A stretch of 64,000 nucleotides of DNA from Azadirachta indica (lineage: Eukaryota; Streptophyta; Magnoliopsida; Sapindales; Meliaceae). Below, in pieces: positions 23,601-36,589 of this stretch. A program made the translations under genes and the position numbers. The DNA lies in assembly GCA_022749755.1 (NCBI GenBank), contig CM040445.1, forward strand, positions 3,369,182 through 3,433,181, in the 5' to 3' direction. Within the stretch, counting starts at the first letter, position 1, and each line of letters opens with the position of its first letter. The notes beneath the pieces are model-generated. The model had not been told where the DNA came from, did not search any database, and was given only the letters and a program-made list of their open reading frames with translations.

Positions 23601-25890
23601 AAAGTGCATACCTTGCGTCTAAAAATTAAAGTGAAAATTTACCTATGTGAAGATAATATCTAATAAATTTAAAGAACAAGATCTTTTACCGCGTCTCATA
23701 GTATATCCATTCTCCCTCTCTTGTGGGCAATAGGTTTTCCCATCATAATAATGTTATGCTTTTCTCAACCTTCTTGAGGATCTTGATGATTTTCTAAAAG
23801 ATTTCTCCAATTGCTGCTAGTTTTCTTATAACTGGAGAAGTAAAGCTCTCTCAATGTTCACTAATCTTCTTAAGCTACACGTTACTTGTTAGCATAATAC
23901 ACTTCCTTTTAAGTTCTAAGAGGTAGGACTCATTTTACTTATTTTCTTCTTTTCTACAATAAGAACACTCTTAATTATTTCCTGATTTTATATTTTTAGG
24001 GTTATAAATTTTCTCCCAACAATTAAAAATCCTATCAATACAAAAATTACCTTAAAAAATATATTAAGCCTCCGTTGTTTCATTGTCGTAATGATTAAAT
24101 TCAATATTGAAGAGAAGTTTGGTACATTTAAAAGGAACTAGGGACTTATTTGATACAAATATGTATCTTTATTTACCAAATTTTAAAACTCGGAAACTCA
24201 AATGTAATTAACCCATTAAAGGAAATGGAATCTGACGGCATAAATCAAATGAATATACTATTAGAGAAGTATTTGACCATGTGTGGACGTTTTTAATTTC
24301 AACGCAAGTGATTATTAAAATGGATATAAATGCCTTGCCCACGAAGTCAAGCAATAAATATGTTATGATAACACTATCTTAATTTCCTATGCCCTTATCC
24401 ATTGCCAAGAAATCCAAAGAAACTTACCCAACTCAGTTGACACGTCATTCATGAATCGCACCAATACAAGCTTCAAAAAATTTGCCCTTTGGTTTGAGTC
24501 CAGGCAACATCTATGCATATGTACTTTGACCCAACAACCTGAGATTGATGTTCAAAATTACCTAGTATATTAAGTAATTAAGCTGAATATTAATGTTCAT
24601 GATCAAGCGATTATATATATATATATATATAAGTCATTCTTTCAACGTTAATTATGATTTGAAAACATATTTTAATATCCATATATGTTTTGAGTACGGA
24701 TTGAAATTTTGATCCAGTAATTGATGAGTAAACTCATTTTTTCTTTCCACGGTTCTAAGACCAAGTGTTCTAACTACCGACTCACTTTCTTTCAAATTGT
24801 TTCTCGTAATTATTAAAGAAAAGACAGATGTAAATTGTAACAGCCAGCACAGTAACATTAGAGGGAATGTTCAGTAACAGTTCTTAATTAATTATATAGC
24901 ATTAATTGTTCGAGGAGTCGGTAAGCTAATTCTTGTAGAGGTTTGTTTGCTGGGCTGTCTGCCTAAACTATGAGGAAGTTATAGACGCATAATTAAGAAA
25001 ACTTCCCTAGAAAAATATTTTGAGAATTTCTGAACATTCAATTTGATTTCAACAAGATAATCACTCGTTTACTTTTTTACTAGCAATCACAAAATTTGTG
25101 TTGTATGCACTAAAAATTATGATAAAGGATTACTTTTGGTACGTACGTAAGAAATCCAGCCTGAAATTAATGTTAAAGTTACTGCAAACATTCCCCCCTA
25201 ACAAATCATCACCGAAATTTCAACCTTATACTGTACAAGCTAATTATCTGATGAATGCTAAATTTCATAGTTCACATAGATACTGAACTAATTAATGCAA
25301 ATATTTGCAAGTACACACTCAAGTGATTAAGAGTTGCCTAATATTAAATATTTGTTCAATCAGTTTTGTATACATCTTACACTGTTTAAAATGGTTAACT
25401 AGATCTCATCCAACTTGTGACTAGTTATGTATTTGTATAGATCAATGACTTAGTTCAACTGAACATCAATGCATGCAAATGAATGAATAATTTAAGTTAG
25501 ATATATATTTCAATTCACTGATATTTTCCCTACGTTTAACCAAAAAATTCACCCGATTTGAACCTGAACTCAAATGCTCTTGGAGCCAAGCGTATGAGTT
25601 GTAGTTTGGTTAGAGAGAAAATTAACACTAAATTCAAAATTCATCTCAAACGCCAGCATGCCATTCTTCATGCAAATGTAGTTTAATGGGAGCTTAGTCC
25701 CCCCATGCTTTTCTTGCCTCCACTCTTACTGTTATATCTTTATACCCACATCATTCTTTCCCCTCTTCCTTCCTCCCAAAGAGCATTTCCATAACTATTT
25801 TCATAATTATATACTTCTGTTTTTGTTTTTATTTTTATTTTTTCTGTTTTCAGAATTTTGATATTCAATCAAATTTTGTTTCCAAGCATA
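20700..25890. other. 5.2-kb intergenic region without a recognisable gene
   Basis: The first ~150 bp is the 5' leader and promoter of the galactosyltransferase. The rest is A/T-rich, with T-runs at 20850, 21590 and 21780, a (TA)n run at 24612-24631, and some slightly less A/T-rich patches (21440-21560, 22550-22830) that could be old gene or transposon remnants. Open frames here are short and show no motif. The last few hundred bases are the MYB promoter. Confidence 0.5.
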
Positions 25891-25892
25891 AG

Positions 25893-27278
25893 ATGGGGAG
25901 ACCTCCTTGTTGTGACAAGCTGAATGTGAAGAGAGGTATTTGGAGTGCAGAGGAAGATGCTAAGATTCTTGCTTATGTATCAAAACATGGAGCCGGGAAC
26001 TGGACTGCTGTTCCGAGAAAAGCAGGTTAATTTGGACGTTCTGTAATGTTTATGTGCATACAATTATGTATGTAATTTCGCGATTTTTTTTTTCACAATT
26101 TTAAGACTAATTATTTTGATTTTTTTGGCGATGAATTTACTTCAACCCCAAATGTGAGCACGTTCTCCAGGACTTAGGAGATGCGGCAAGAGTTGCAGAC
26201 TAAGATGGACTAATTACCTGAGGCCAGATCTTAAGCACGAGAGCTTCACACCCCAAGAAGAGGAGTTGATTATTAGGCTTCATGGAGCCATTGGCAGCAG
26301 GTGATCAGTTTGTTTTATTTTCTTTTCACTTCAAAGTTAATTTGATTTTGGTTCCTGGAAACATAAATGCCTGTTATGAGACGTACAAAATGATTTATCA
26401 ACTGTTTTAACTACCTGTTAATTTCTGTTATTATTTACTGCAAAAATTAACTAAACTCTCTGTGGTCCAGGTGGTCTATCATAGCTCAACAACTCCCTGG
26501 AAGGACAGACAATGACGTGAAGAATTACTGGAACACCAAGCTGAGGAAGAAGCTTTCTGAAATGGGAATAGATCCTGTCACTCATAAGCCTTTCTCTCAA
26601 ATCCTGGCTGATTATGGGAACATTGGAGGACTCCCAAAATCCGGAAACCGGATTGGATCTCTTAATAGAGACATGAAGAATGCATTCATGCCAAAACCTG
26701 AACAACATCATCTACCTCCATTTCAGGTTTTTTCAAACATCAACAGTCATTTGATGACAACAATGGTTTTACCAAAAGTAGAGACAATTCAAGATAACAG
26801 CAATTCAACAGTGGATCTTCTTGCTCAGCTTCAAGCCATAAAACTGGTGACAGAAGCTTCAAATTGTGCTAATAGTAACCATGAAGCTATGTCACCTCGA
26901 TTCTATGACGAAGGCTCATTTTCCTCATCATCCTCGTCTTCTTCATCTTCAACTTGTTCCACAGCAGGACAAGAGAAGTTACCCCCAAATTTTTCCTGGC
27001 AAGATTTCCTTCTTGAAGACGCGTTTTTATCTGCTGATCCACCAGAACAAGAACAAGATAACAACATGGTGGAATTTTCATCGAAGGAATTCACTCAACG
27101 AACTGAAAATTATGTGATAACACAAAATCAGAATAACAAAGAAATTCCTGCGCAAAGAATGGATATTGGAGCTTCATCATCAACTAACAGTACTTCATTT
27201 GTGGAAGCCATGCTCGACCAAGAAAATGAGATGTTCCTGGAGTTTCCTAACCTTTTGGAGGAGCCCTTTTATAACTGA
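25893..27278 (+). CDS. MYB35: R2R3-MYB transcription factor, TDF1/MYB35 type
   Basis: Three exons, 25893-26025, 26171-26300 and 26471-27278, join in phase and encode 356 residues. The protein starts [16 protein letters not shown]2 (about residues 14-61) and R3 (about 67-112) carry the regular Trp spacing, with [30 protein letters not shown] and [20 protein letters not shown]. The intron positions are those typical of R2R3-MYBs. After R3 come [19 protein letters not shown] and a Ser-rich stretch (about residues 220-235), shared with the anther regulators TDF1/MYB35 and MYB80; the [11 protein letters not shown] and [12 protein letters not shown] details favour TDF1. In Arabidopsis that gene controls tapetum development and pollen formation; the role here is inferred. 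No defects are visible. Confidence 0.88.
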
Positions 27279-28011
27279 GACTTGGATTCTCTAGCATTTC
27301 ATATTTGAATTAGCTCTATTTTGCCTCTCTGAATTGAAACTAGCAGAACTTTTCACAACGTTTTAATAATCTAGCTAGAAGGCTGCAGAATGATTAATAC
27401 TCGCCTCGACGAAGTCGTGACAATTTTATAACACTGTGATACCATCATATTGTCTTTCTGTCATTGATAGGTAATAATTCCGGAAAATTTAATTAGAAAA
27501 CTTTCAATCATTACAGACAATGAATATATGTAATATATTCACAACAAATTTCAGATTTTAGCACCCAAGTTCTATATACACTCATTGTAATTAATTATTT
27601 CAAAATTATTATCCATTAACCTGAAAGAATTAAGATGGGATGACAAATTATTTTAAAAAATTACAAAAATTACAAAAATGGTGTAGAATAATTTTCAAAA
27701 GAAATTCTTTCTCAAGATTCTTTTTAATGGAATTAATTTATTTCAATGTAAAATTATTAGAGAATGGGACCATGTTTATTAAAAATAAATAAATAAAGCA
27801 GTTGTTCTAAAACCTATTTTAAGCTTAAAAATTAAAATCGACGATTGTAAATATTAAATAAATAAATAAATAAATTGTTAACCAAAGTTAACCATAAAAA
27901 CAGTTGATAAAACTAATCCGAATCTAAAAAATACGGTGTATGTAGTTAAAGACTTCACAGAGAAACCAGGCAGAAAAAAGAAGAATAATAATCAAGAATC
28001 CTCCGATAAAG
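27279..28011. other. Intergenic between MYB and the next gene
   Basis: MYB 3' UTR and A/T-rich spacer with short TAAA repeats (27785-27875). The last ~80 bp is probably the 5' UTR of the following plus-strand gene. Nothing else is seen. Confidence 0.5.
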
Positions 28012-30465
28012 ATGGTGGCGATATCTCTGTACAGAGGGAACCTCCACCGGGTTCCGGACGTCCCTCGCCGATGGATTATGCCCGCACCCAAAATATCTCT
28101 CAAAGATTTCAAAACGCTTTTGATTCGCCGCAACAGAGCCCTCTCTCGCCTCCGCTCCACCCACATCAGCGTCACGTTAAACCCTAATTCTACCTCTAAA
28201 CAACCACCTGATACTCCTAAGCCTAATGGGTCGTCTATCCAGCCGCAATTAGAGAACAATAAAGTTGGTAATCGTCGAGAAGAAGAAGGGAATGTTAGAA
28301 ACGAAGAGATGGTGGATCAAGGGAAATTGGAGGGTGGGGATTGTTTGATGAAACTGGTCGCTGAAGCTAAGGTTGCACCGGAGAAGGCGGTTGATGCGGT
28401 GGATGATGATGGGAAATTGCAAGCTTCGGAGGTGGTGGAGAAATCGGCTCAGCCGACTAACCCTAATGCACAGGTATTGAAATGTGAAAACTTAACTCTT
28501 CTTATACAATTTTCTTAAAAAAAAAAAAAAGACTTATTTAATTTTGGTTTATTGTTGAAAATGTATCACTGTATTGAGAATGAAGTCCTTTTGGGAAGTG
28601 TTAGTGAATCGAAAAGTAATTTAAGAAGTTTCATGATGTGTTAGGCTACTCAAATTAGTATTTCTTAGGGCTTATTGTCAATGTGAACAGAAATAAGGCA
28701 AAATTATTTGATACTTTAAAGGGTGGCCTGGTTGATTTGGGCATTAGAATCTTTCTCTTTAAGCCTCACATCGGGACATAATTTCAAACTGATTTTAAAT
28801 ATGCTAGCTACTAACTAATTGTAAGTGCATGTGTTTGCATTTCTTTTGAGGTGTTTTTTGTTAATGGGATGTATTTTTTTTTGCTTGCTAGACAAGCAAT
28901 AAAGTGGATGTGCTAGATGATAAAAAGCAAAGGAAAAGGGAAATCGAGGAGAAGCTGCAAACACTGAATGCAAAAAAGCATAATCTAGTGCAAGCTCTGA
29001 AGCAAGTAAGCTTTGATTTATCCTCGTGCTCTGTTAGACTAGAGATTTTCTCATATTATAGCTTGGCTCATTATTTTCTGCTGGGTGAGAGCTAAAGTTT
29101 GATAAAAAAAAAATTGTGGAATTTGTGATTGGTTCTTGGCAGATATTGAATGCTGAGGAGGAAATAAAGAGACGTAATTGTGGAATGACCCGCCCATCTG
29201 GTCTACTTCAAGGGGATATCACAAATGACTCTGTATTGATGACTAGGCATACTACACCTAGGACGGGCTCAGAGGCAAATCTTGGTGGTGATATGGAAGG
29301 GGCAGAAGCAGAAGATGCTTCAAACCAAAATGCTCATTCACGTCATATGCTTAGAATGAGCAGCATGTCACCATCTTCAGAGTCTCCTCTTAGAAGGGCC
29401 ACCTATTTTCAGCACAACGTGGTAACGTATACATCTTTAACTACCTCTTTTGTCAAATTAGTGAGAATTTCGCTCATGCCGTTACTCATCTGTGTAAAAT
29501 TCCGTTTATTTCTTCCAAATTATATCATACTGCAGATTATGGTTAACTGGACCATATACTGAAGGAATTGATTCGAACTAATTGTTTTGCTCCCATAACT
29601 ATTGAGGGTTTTCTAAGAACATTGTGATCTATGATTGAGAGTGTATTGTGAGTTAGACATTCAAAAGCAGTAGAGGTTGTATAGTCCTAGTCCCCTTCCA
29701 TTTTGAAACTATTTCTATTTCTAGTTATTCATAACCATATATGTTAAAGTCCAGTTACCACTGGCACCATACACCTGAAACTTGTATAACAGGCCTAGAG
29801 ATGAGCTCAGCTTGAATAGCAATTATAAAAACACCCCTTTTTCTTCGAGGTGCTATGCATTCTTGCATCTATCAGATTGTTAAGATAATGAAAATCCAGT
29901 TGGCAAAACTTGAGCCTGGTATAGAGAAAATGGAATTTATATTACCATCTAGGTTCTGTTAAAAAGTATGACTTGGCAGCGCCTTGTTAAATTTTAGAAG
30001 TGCAAATTGTTTGGTTTCAAATTTGACAATAAATTTAATGGGAACAAATAATTCATTTAGAGTCCTTCAAAGTAACCTGTAGCTCTCAATATAATAAGCA
30101 TGCATGTCATACATCATTAATATTTTGGATATGGAAATTCTTTGTATGAAATTATGTCATGAAATGACACATCGGATGAGTTGCTGCCAGGTTGGGATAT
30201 TATTGAAATCTTTCAATGATGCGAGGCCCATCATTCATTTATCAGTTATTGCACTTGCATGTAGGTTCCGCACACCTCTAGAACAAGTTTGGGAGTCGCT
30301 GGTAGTCCATCCCGCTTTGCTCCTGCAGGCCATCAAGCAATTCCTGGGAACCTGCCTGCAGTATCTGTATCAGGAACAAGTTATATTGCATCCTCTCCTT
30401 CACCTGCAGCATCTGGTGGCACATCTGTATTTAGAGATGCTCGGCAGCCAAGTCCATGGAATTAG
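28012..30465 (+). CDS. Plant-specific protein of unknown function, coiled-coil centre
   Basis: Four exons join in phase with GT-AG borders: 28012-28473, 28892-29005, 29143-29421 and 30265-30465, giving 351 residues. The N-terminus is basic and looks conserved (MVAISLYRGNLHRVPDVPRR, then ISLKDFKTLLIRRNRALSRL). A charged, probably disordered stretch follows to about residue 150. Exons 2-3 encode a Lys/Glu-rich coiled coil (about residues 160-205, KRKREIEEKLQTLNAKK type). The tail is Ser/Pro/Gly-rich with SPSRFAPAG and ends RQPSPWN. I recall similar N-termini in unnamed plant proteins but cannot name the family. The basic start and the helix suggest a nucleic-acid or scaffold role at most; no catalytic motif is visible. 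Third intron is 843 bp. Confidence 0.75.
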
Positions 30466-31839
30466 AAGTCAATCTTGCATTGCCATGAGCTAACATTTTT
30501 TCTCTACCTGAAGTTAATATCCAATCCCGGCCTCCAGCAACTGTTCAATGTTAAGTACACAACGCTTATTTTGATATGAATCCCTTGGGCTCACATCACC
30601 TATCATGTTAAATACCACTATAATTTTTGTAGCCTTTTCTTCATGGGAATGAGAATGTACTTGTTGCAGTGCCATGTTAGTCTGTAGGTCAAGGACCACT
30701 GGAAACCCATCTCTAGTGTGTTTCGCATCCGGAAATGGAACCCGGTCAACAAATTATTCAATCGTGTCTGGAAAATTGCATAGTTGTAAATTTGAGGTTA
30801 TGCAAAATCTTTACATATTCATTTGTATGATTATTTTCTACACATGTATATTATTTTAAATTAGCATTAGAAGTCTACTAGTGTTATAACTAGAGATTTA
30901 CTAAGAATTCAGATACAATTTGTTGTAGCACACTTAAGAGTTTTTCGGCACATAGGTGTGAAATAAATCCACATATCTTCATGGGAAAGTTCTCAACATA
31001 GTAAAGCCTTGCGTCGAAGTAAAGTTCGAACACACACCCACAAAGGACGTGCGTTCTGACACCCAAGCAAAGCCGAATCACCTGGGAATTAAAATATAAG
31101 AGCGTGGACCAACACACTTGCCGTCTAATAGAAATGGAAAACTATCATTATGTTTCTGTTGATTTCATGTGATGTTTGTTTGTATTTGCTTCCCTTGGAT
31201 TAATACAAGTAAGCAATTTCATGTATTGCATATCACCACTCATGAACAGGGACTAATTCTTTACACGGCTGGCAGATTTTCCTTCTATAAGAGAATAAGA
31301 GGGTCCAACTTCAAGGATACAACACAAGAAAAGAGTTGGTTGTCTGCTAACAACTCTTCCCTCTTTTCGGCCGTTCTAAGTAAATGACCACACTGCCCAA
31401 TCACAACTCATCTTTTTGGCCATATGTGGCCTCTGATGCACCACTGTTAGATTGCTAGGCTAGTCAGCAGCGGCATATTACGTAAGCTTACAGTACAACC
31501 CAAAGCATCTGATTGTTTCTGGAATTAGATCAAGTCAACGGTCAAACACGTCACACACCTCCATTACCTGCACCTCTTTAGCATGTTGGAACGAAAAGAA
31601 GACAGCCCTAGATCTCATATCACCACACAAGTCCCAATCCACTGAACCCCACATACACACATCACTGACCATCATCACCATCAACTCTGAAACTACACAT
31701 TTCCAATTCCAACCCCCAAACAAATAGGCAAATACAACAACTCTTCCTCGTTCTTCATTTTCTTATCTCTTAACACCAACACCACTATCCAATTAACAAC
31801 ACAGGAGCATCATAGTGGCAGCCCAGACCTAATCCGTCC
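30466..31839. other. Intergenic; 3' UTR, possible SINE-like patch, upstream region of the dynein gene
   Basis: Contains the 3' UTR of the preceding gene. At 30890-31135 there is a less A/T-rich patch that, on the minus strand, has a GTTCGAAC motif resembling a pol III B box. The last several hundred bases (CA-rich, from 31540) are likely leader and promoter for the dynein light chain. No other coding evidence. Confidence 0.4.
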
Positions 31840-32838
31840 ATGGATCCTACCCTCAAAAAACATAGCACCATATCCAAGACCACTCACCCAACAACAAAAC
31901 AAACAAATCCAGATGCCTCTAGATCATCTAAACCCTTTTATTACATGACCAACAATTTTTCAAGATTGAATCTCTATCAGAACAAACACCGTACATCTCA
32001 AAAACAAATCACCAACCCACCCAGCGTTGACATCCATTTGCAAGCCAAAGCCATGACCGTTTCTGCTGATTCAGATACCTCCAAGTTTTTGCTCAATAAA
32101 CCAACTAAACAACCCCAGAAAACAACCACCGTTGGAAATGGGAAAGAGAGCAGAACAGCAAAGGAAGCATCTAAAGAGGTGCTCAGGAAATCAGCGAAAG
32201 GAGGGTCTGTGAGTAGTAAAAAGAAGGCGGCTCATGGAGAGGAGCCTGACAGTAAGAAATTAGTATTTATCAAAGGTAAAGGTGCCAAGGATCTACAACA
32301 TGAAGGGCAAGAGGTTAAAAGAGTTTCAGTTTCATTGGGCAGGAGGAGATCCTTCTGTGGCCTACAAGTAGAGTTGGCAGATGTTCTTGCAAATTGTGGT
32401 GTGAAAGTGGTATCAGTTGATATGCCACCGTTTATGCAGATCCATGCTGTTGATTGTGCAAGAAAGACTCATGACAGCTTAGAAAAGTTCACTGCCAAAA
32501 ACCTTGCACTGACTCTCAAGAAGGTAATTACTAGCTTTTATTATTTCCAAAGTCATTTCTTGGTGTTAATATTTGTTTCAAATGATTTTTTTAAAAAAAA
32601 TTTGAAAATAAAAATCTGAGTTTCAGTTTATGAATGATTACCTAACGAGTTTGTGGGGTTGCTACTTTTCTCTTTTGTGCAGGAGTTTGATGGGGTTTAT
32701 GGGCCGGCATGGCACTGTATCGTGGGGACAAGTTTCGGCTCTTTTGTCACACATTCAGTTGGTGGGTTTCTGTATTTTTCAATGGATCAAAAGATATATA
32801 TTCTTTTGTTTAAGACTACTGTACAAAGAGCGGATTGA
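31840..32838 (+). CDS. LC8-type dynein light chain with long N-terminal extension
   Basis: Two exons, 31840-32523 and 32683-32838, join in phase and encode 279 residues. The C-terminal ~95 residues are the dynein light chain type 1 fold: [20 protein letters not shown], then [20 protein letters not shown] and [12 protein letters not shown]. In the family this is a homodimeric hub that binds short linear motifs; plants lack dynein motors, so plant members act in other complexes. The first ~180 residues are Lys/Ser/Thr-rich and look disordered, whereas canonical LC8 has only about 90 residues in all; larger plant members with extensions are known. The intron falls within the LC8 domain. No breaks are visible. 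The partner is unknown. Confidence 0.85.
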
Positions 32839-35800
32839 AGGGGGTGACTTGAAGCATTTCTAGTTAAGTATAGATAAGTTTACCAACTATAAAAGTAGTG
32901 TTGTATTATCCCACTTATAGCTTTTGTACATTAGTTTGGCTCGGCAACTATAGGAAATGAAGAATTTGCTTCTTTTTTGTTCAATTAGATGTTTAGGAAG
33001 AAGGACTTTTTTAACGGTCTAATACAATAGACATTGCACTCATGATTCCTGGGGTTTAGAAACAGAGAACCCATCTCCTTTTATCATATGATGCATAAAG
33101 TTTGTGCTTTGTTATTCTTCTGTTTCTTGAATTTTGGTTGCACAAATATTGTTGGCCTAGTCCTTCAGAAGTCTAGAAGATGAGGCCTTAAAACCTTAGG
33201 ATACCCTGCAAATGTATTTGTAAACATCATAGAAGCATCCATTAAAGAGAATAGAATTGCTTGGTAGTCTGCGCTTGCGAGCAGTGCTGCTCTGATTTCA
33301 CAGCTCAATGTAATGGCATGTGGCATTCTGTGGTTGATCAAAGAACTAGCGGGACCCTCACTAAACACTGAACACAGAGAGCGGCCACTGCTCTCATCAC
33401 TGAATCAATAATTTCACGTTTCACTTCTGAGAATAGGGTCGTTTCCTGCAAAAGCAATTTATATTTGGACTAGCATAGCAGCAGGTCCAGGTCCAGGTAC
33501 TGCTCCTGCTCCTGCTCCTGCTCCAATTTCTCCTTTGACTAGCAAATTTTGGATATGTTCATCTTATTCATTGCGTAAGGTTGTTATCTCTCTCTCATTT
33601 TATGAGGCAAAATGTACCTGTATTTTCTGTTCTCTCAAACAAAAAATTTATTTTCAAGTCTATATATAACAGTATAAGCTTCAAAACAGCGCTAGCATCA
33701 ATCAAGCTTCTCGTGAGCGCATCCGTCTGTATGAGCTTGGCCAGAACCACGTGCTTGCATATTTCAAGACATTTCATAATGCATGCGATCCTCATCATCA
33801 AATCAGGATCAAGATCTCGAATTTTAGAACTGAGCTTTAATAGATAAAGTGTGAGAGCTCAAACGCTGACTTAAAGAGTTATTGAATCAAACAACCCAAT
33901 CAATGCACTCATTCTTCACTGTAAACATATTTGATTAACCAAAAAGTAAATTGACAAGATAATATTTTCATTTATTCATCAAAAGAGACATATCTTGATA
34001 TTTAACATGATGCATAAAAGGATCTTTGAACAATCATAAGATGTCCTGAAAATCATTAGTAAAGATTTTGATAAGATCGTTGACTTCTCCATAGAAATCT
34101 ATTCACTCAACAAGGGTTCAGAGGATGTTGATCGTAAATAAAAAAATTAGTTACAAAGAACAAAGAAGATGGATTTATATTCATATACATGAGAATTATA
34201 TGAAAACAATAATAAGGTGTCCAAAAAGATTATATAAACTAATTTATGAAACATGGTATTGATCTTCTATCTTTGAAGTCGAGTTAAAAAAGACTATAAT
34301 GCAAAGACTGGCCCTTACCCCCAGTTTATCTATTAGGTTTGAACAATGAGGGCACCTCTTGACAATCAAAGCAAGCAGTGCGGCATCTACCTTTGCTTGC
34401 CAACATACTGTGCTTGAAAAACAAGTACTCGGCATTTGGCCTTTGGGCTTAGCTCGATCCATAACCTAACCTATAGGTAAAAGCTAATGTGAGCCTAAGC
34501 CTGACCCAGGATATGCAGAACTAGCCTAATGGGCGCCTAACCTCAATCTCAGTTAAGACCACTTTCTAGAAACAATAAGTCGCCATCTTCCTTGTAAATT
34601 GAAAAACGTTTATTCTTCCGTTTATGAATAACTAAAACAACTTGTCCTACATCGATATCCAACGTAAGGTCTCTTTTTATCTTTTATTCTAGTAGTTCCA
34701 AAGTATCAGCTTAATTTCATTGTGTTTTATATATCCAAGAGTTCTGAATAACGCAAAACACAACAATTGGGAAACCTCAATTTCAATCATTTTTCATAAG
34801 CTAACTTTCTATTAGACATTAGGGTAGGCAAAGGGAGACATCTTATTTGGTATAACACCATCCTTATGACTAGTTTTTATCATCAGAAAAGCAATAAACA
34901 CGATGTTACTTAGGACTTTTTATTAATGCGACAACCCTGTGCTTACTCCAAATGACTTTAACCAACAATTTCACACTTTTATAATGGAGTTTCAACTCTC
35001 GAAACTTTCTGCGCTTTGAAAGAAAACACAATTCGCTTGCACAAATTTACGAATGAAAAAATTTCTTCAACTTTTCTATTTCTCTTAAGAAAAGATTATA
35101 AATGTACAAGACTTATTGTGCTAGAGATTCACTCGACTCACTTGATGATCTTTAATACTTTCACTGTCCTATATATATATATATTTATATATATACTTAT
35201 AAAGGCAACCAACACCCTTGGTTCCTAGTACTATATGTCTTAAACATATGCTACCATCATGCATTTTCCCTAGTCAAATGAACTAATTTTAAGGTTACTT
35301 TGTGTGCCACTTTCTTTCAGCTAAGGAACTATCCAGCCAAGTCACCTTGACTTGGTACTTGCCTGACACCTCATCAAAACTAAGTCTTTTTTGCCTTAAT
35401 TCCAGTAAGTACACCTCGTTTAAGGCTTTACCGAATACCCCTGCTACTATCTTGAGTCTTTTAGGTCACGACCCGTATCCGTATTCACTCGCATAGTTCA
35501 TTATTGACACCCATTTCACAGCCTAACTACTGCTTTGTTACTTGCTGTATCATTCCCACTCACAGCTATGTTTCGGGTCAATAGGTGTGTATATATGATT
35601 TTGGCTGTCCTCATAGCATTCCTAGAACACTAATCTTTCTTGGAGTGTTCAGCGTTACTCTCTGTAACGTAGTCTTGTACCCTTATCTCAATTTATCGAG
35701 ACTTATCGTGTAACTTTGTGTAAATTTTGCAACCTGTTAACTTAATGCACAGCCATCATCGAGTATATTGTGCGCTACAATATTTAAGGCTCTAACACAC

Positions 35801-35961
35801 GACCTTTCTTTAACAAAAGAAAATACACTTTTAATTTTAAAGCTTAGTTTCCCAAAAGAGACGACTTGTACACCACTCGATAATTAATTTTCTCTTCATT
35901 TTTAATCGGTATAAAGCTTTTTAATATTCTTTTTAACAACAAATTAATTAAAAAGAAAAGA
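32839..35961. other. Intergenic with no recognised gene
   Basis: Begins with the 3' UTR of the dynein light chain gene. A (GCTCCT)n-like microsatellite sits at about 33499-33522, preceded by two GGTCCA units. 33850-35960 is moderately complex sequence that may be old retroelement, but no protein motif or LTR pair is visible. A (TA)n-type tract lies at 35171-35196. Confidence 0.45.
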
Positions 35962-35970
35962 TAAAACTTA
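35962..35970. repeat. 9-bp target site duplication, left copy
   Basis: TAAAACTTA abuts the left TIR. The right copy at 47288-47296 is TATAACTTA, 8 of 9 identical. The length is the Mutator hallmark. Confidence 0.75.
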
Positions 35971-36085
35971 GGGAAATTTGCAGCAGTGACCACTGTTCAC
36001 AAGGACTTTTAGAAAATGACCACTGTATTAAAAATATTTCAAAAATGACCACCTCATAATTTTTCGGACAAAATTGTCCATATGA
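35971..36085 (+). repeat. Left TIR of the MULE
   Basis: About 115 bp, matching the reverse complement of about 47173-47287. It shows an internal repeat of the AATGACCAC unit at about 12-40-bp spacing (36015, 36044). Confidence 0.8.
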
Positions 36086-36589
36086 TCATGTGTAACAAAA
36101 ATCCCTGGATCAATTTGAAAGCCACCGAAACCCTAATTTCTATTTTGTGCACAAAACTTACAACGTAATCGAAACTTCAATCAGTAATCTTTGACTTGGT
36201 GGTTGACGGCGGCATAAAAGTGCGGAGGATTCACATTGACGGCGACAAACTCGGCCTGATTTTCAACAGTTGGTCAACGGCAGAGATAATTGGATGACTA
36301 AGGTATGAGTTTTGTCAAATTTTTTTGCATTCGATGTGGATTTATGGATGATTTTGGATGAATTTATATGAGTTAGAGCTTTATTCATCCATTTGTTGAA
36401 AATTAATCCAAAAAACCCCAAAAAATTTGTGTGTTGTTGGCCATATAATAAAGTAAGGATTATTTCGATTAAATAGATTTTGTGGTTGGTGAATTCTATT
36501 TATGATGTGATAAAAAATCAGTGTAAAATACATGAGGATTGTGTGTTGTTGATGGAAGTGAACGTTGTGTTGGTGATTGAGGTTGATTA

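Noticed and set aside
30890..31135. tRNA-derived SINE on the minus strand
   Set aside because: A GTTCGAAC B-box-like motif is present, but the possible A box is too far away, and no tail or target duplication was found.
33165..33368. 67-codon minus-strand frame
   Set aside because: Considered as an RNase H or retroelement fragment, but none of the acidic catalytic motifs is present.
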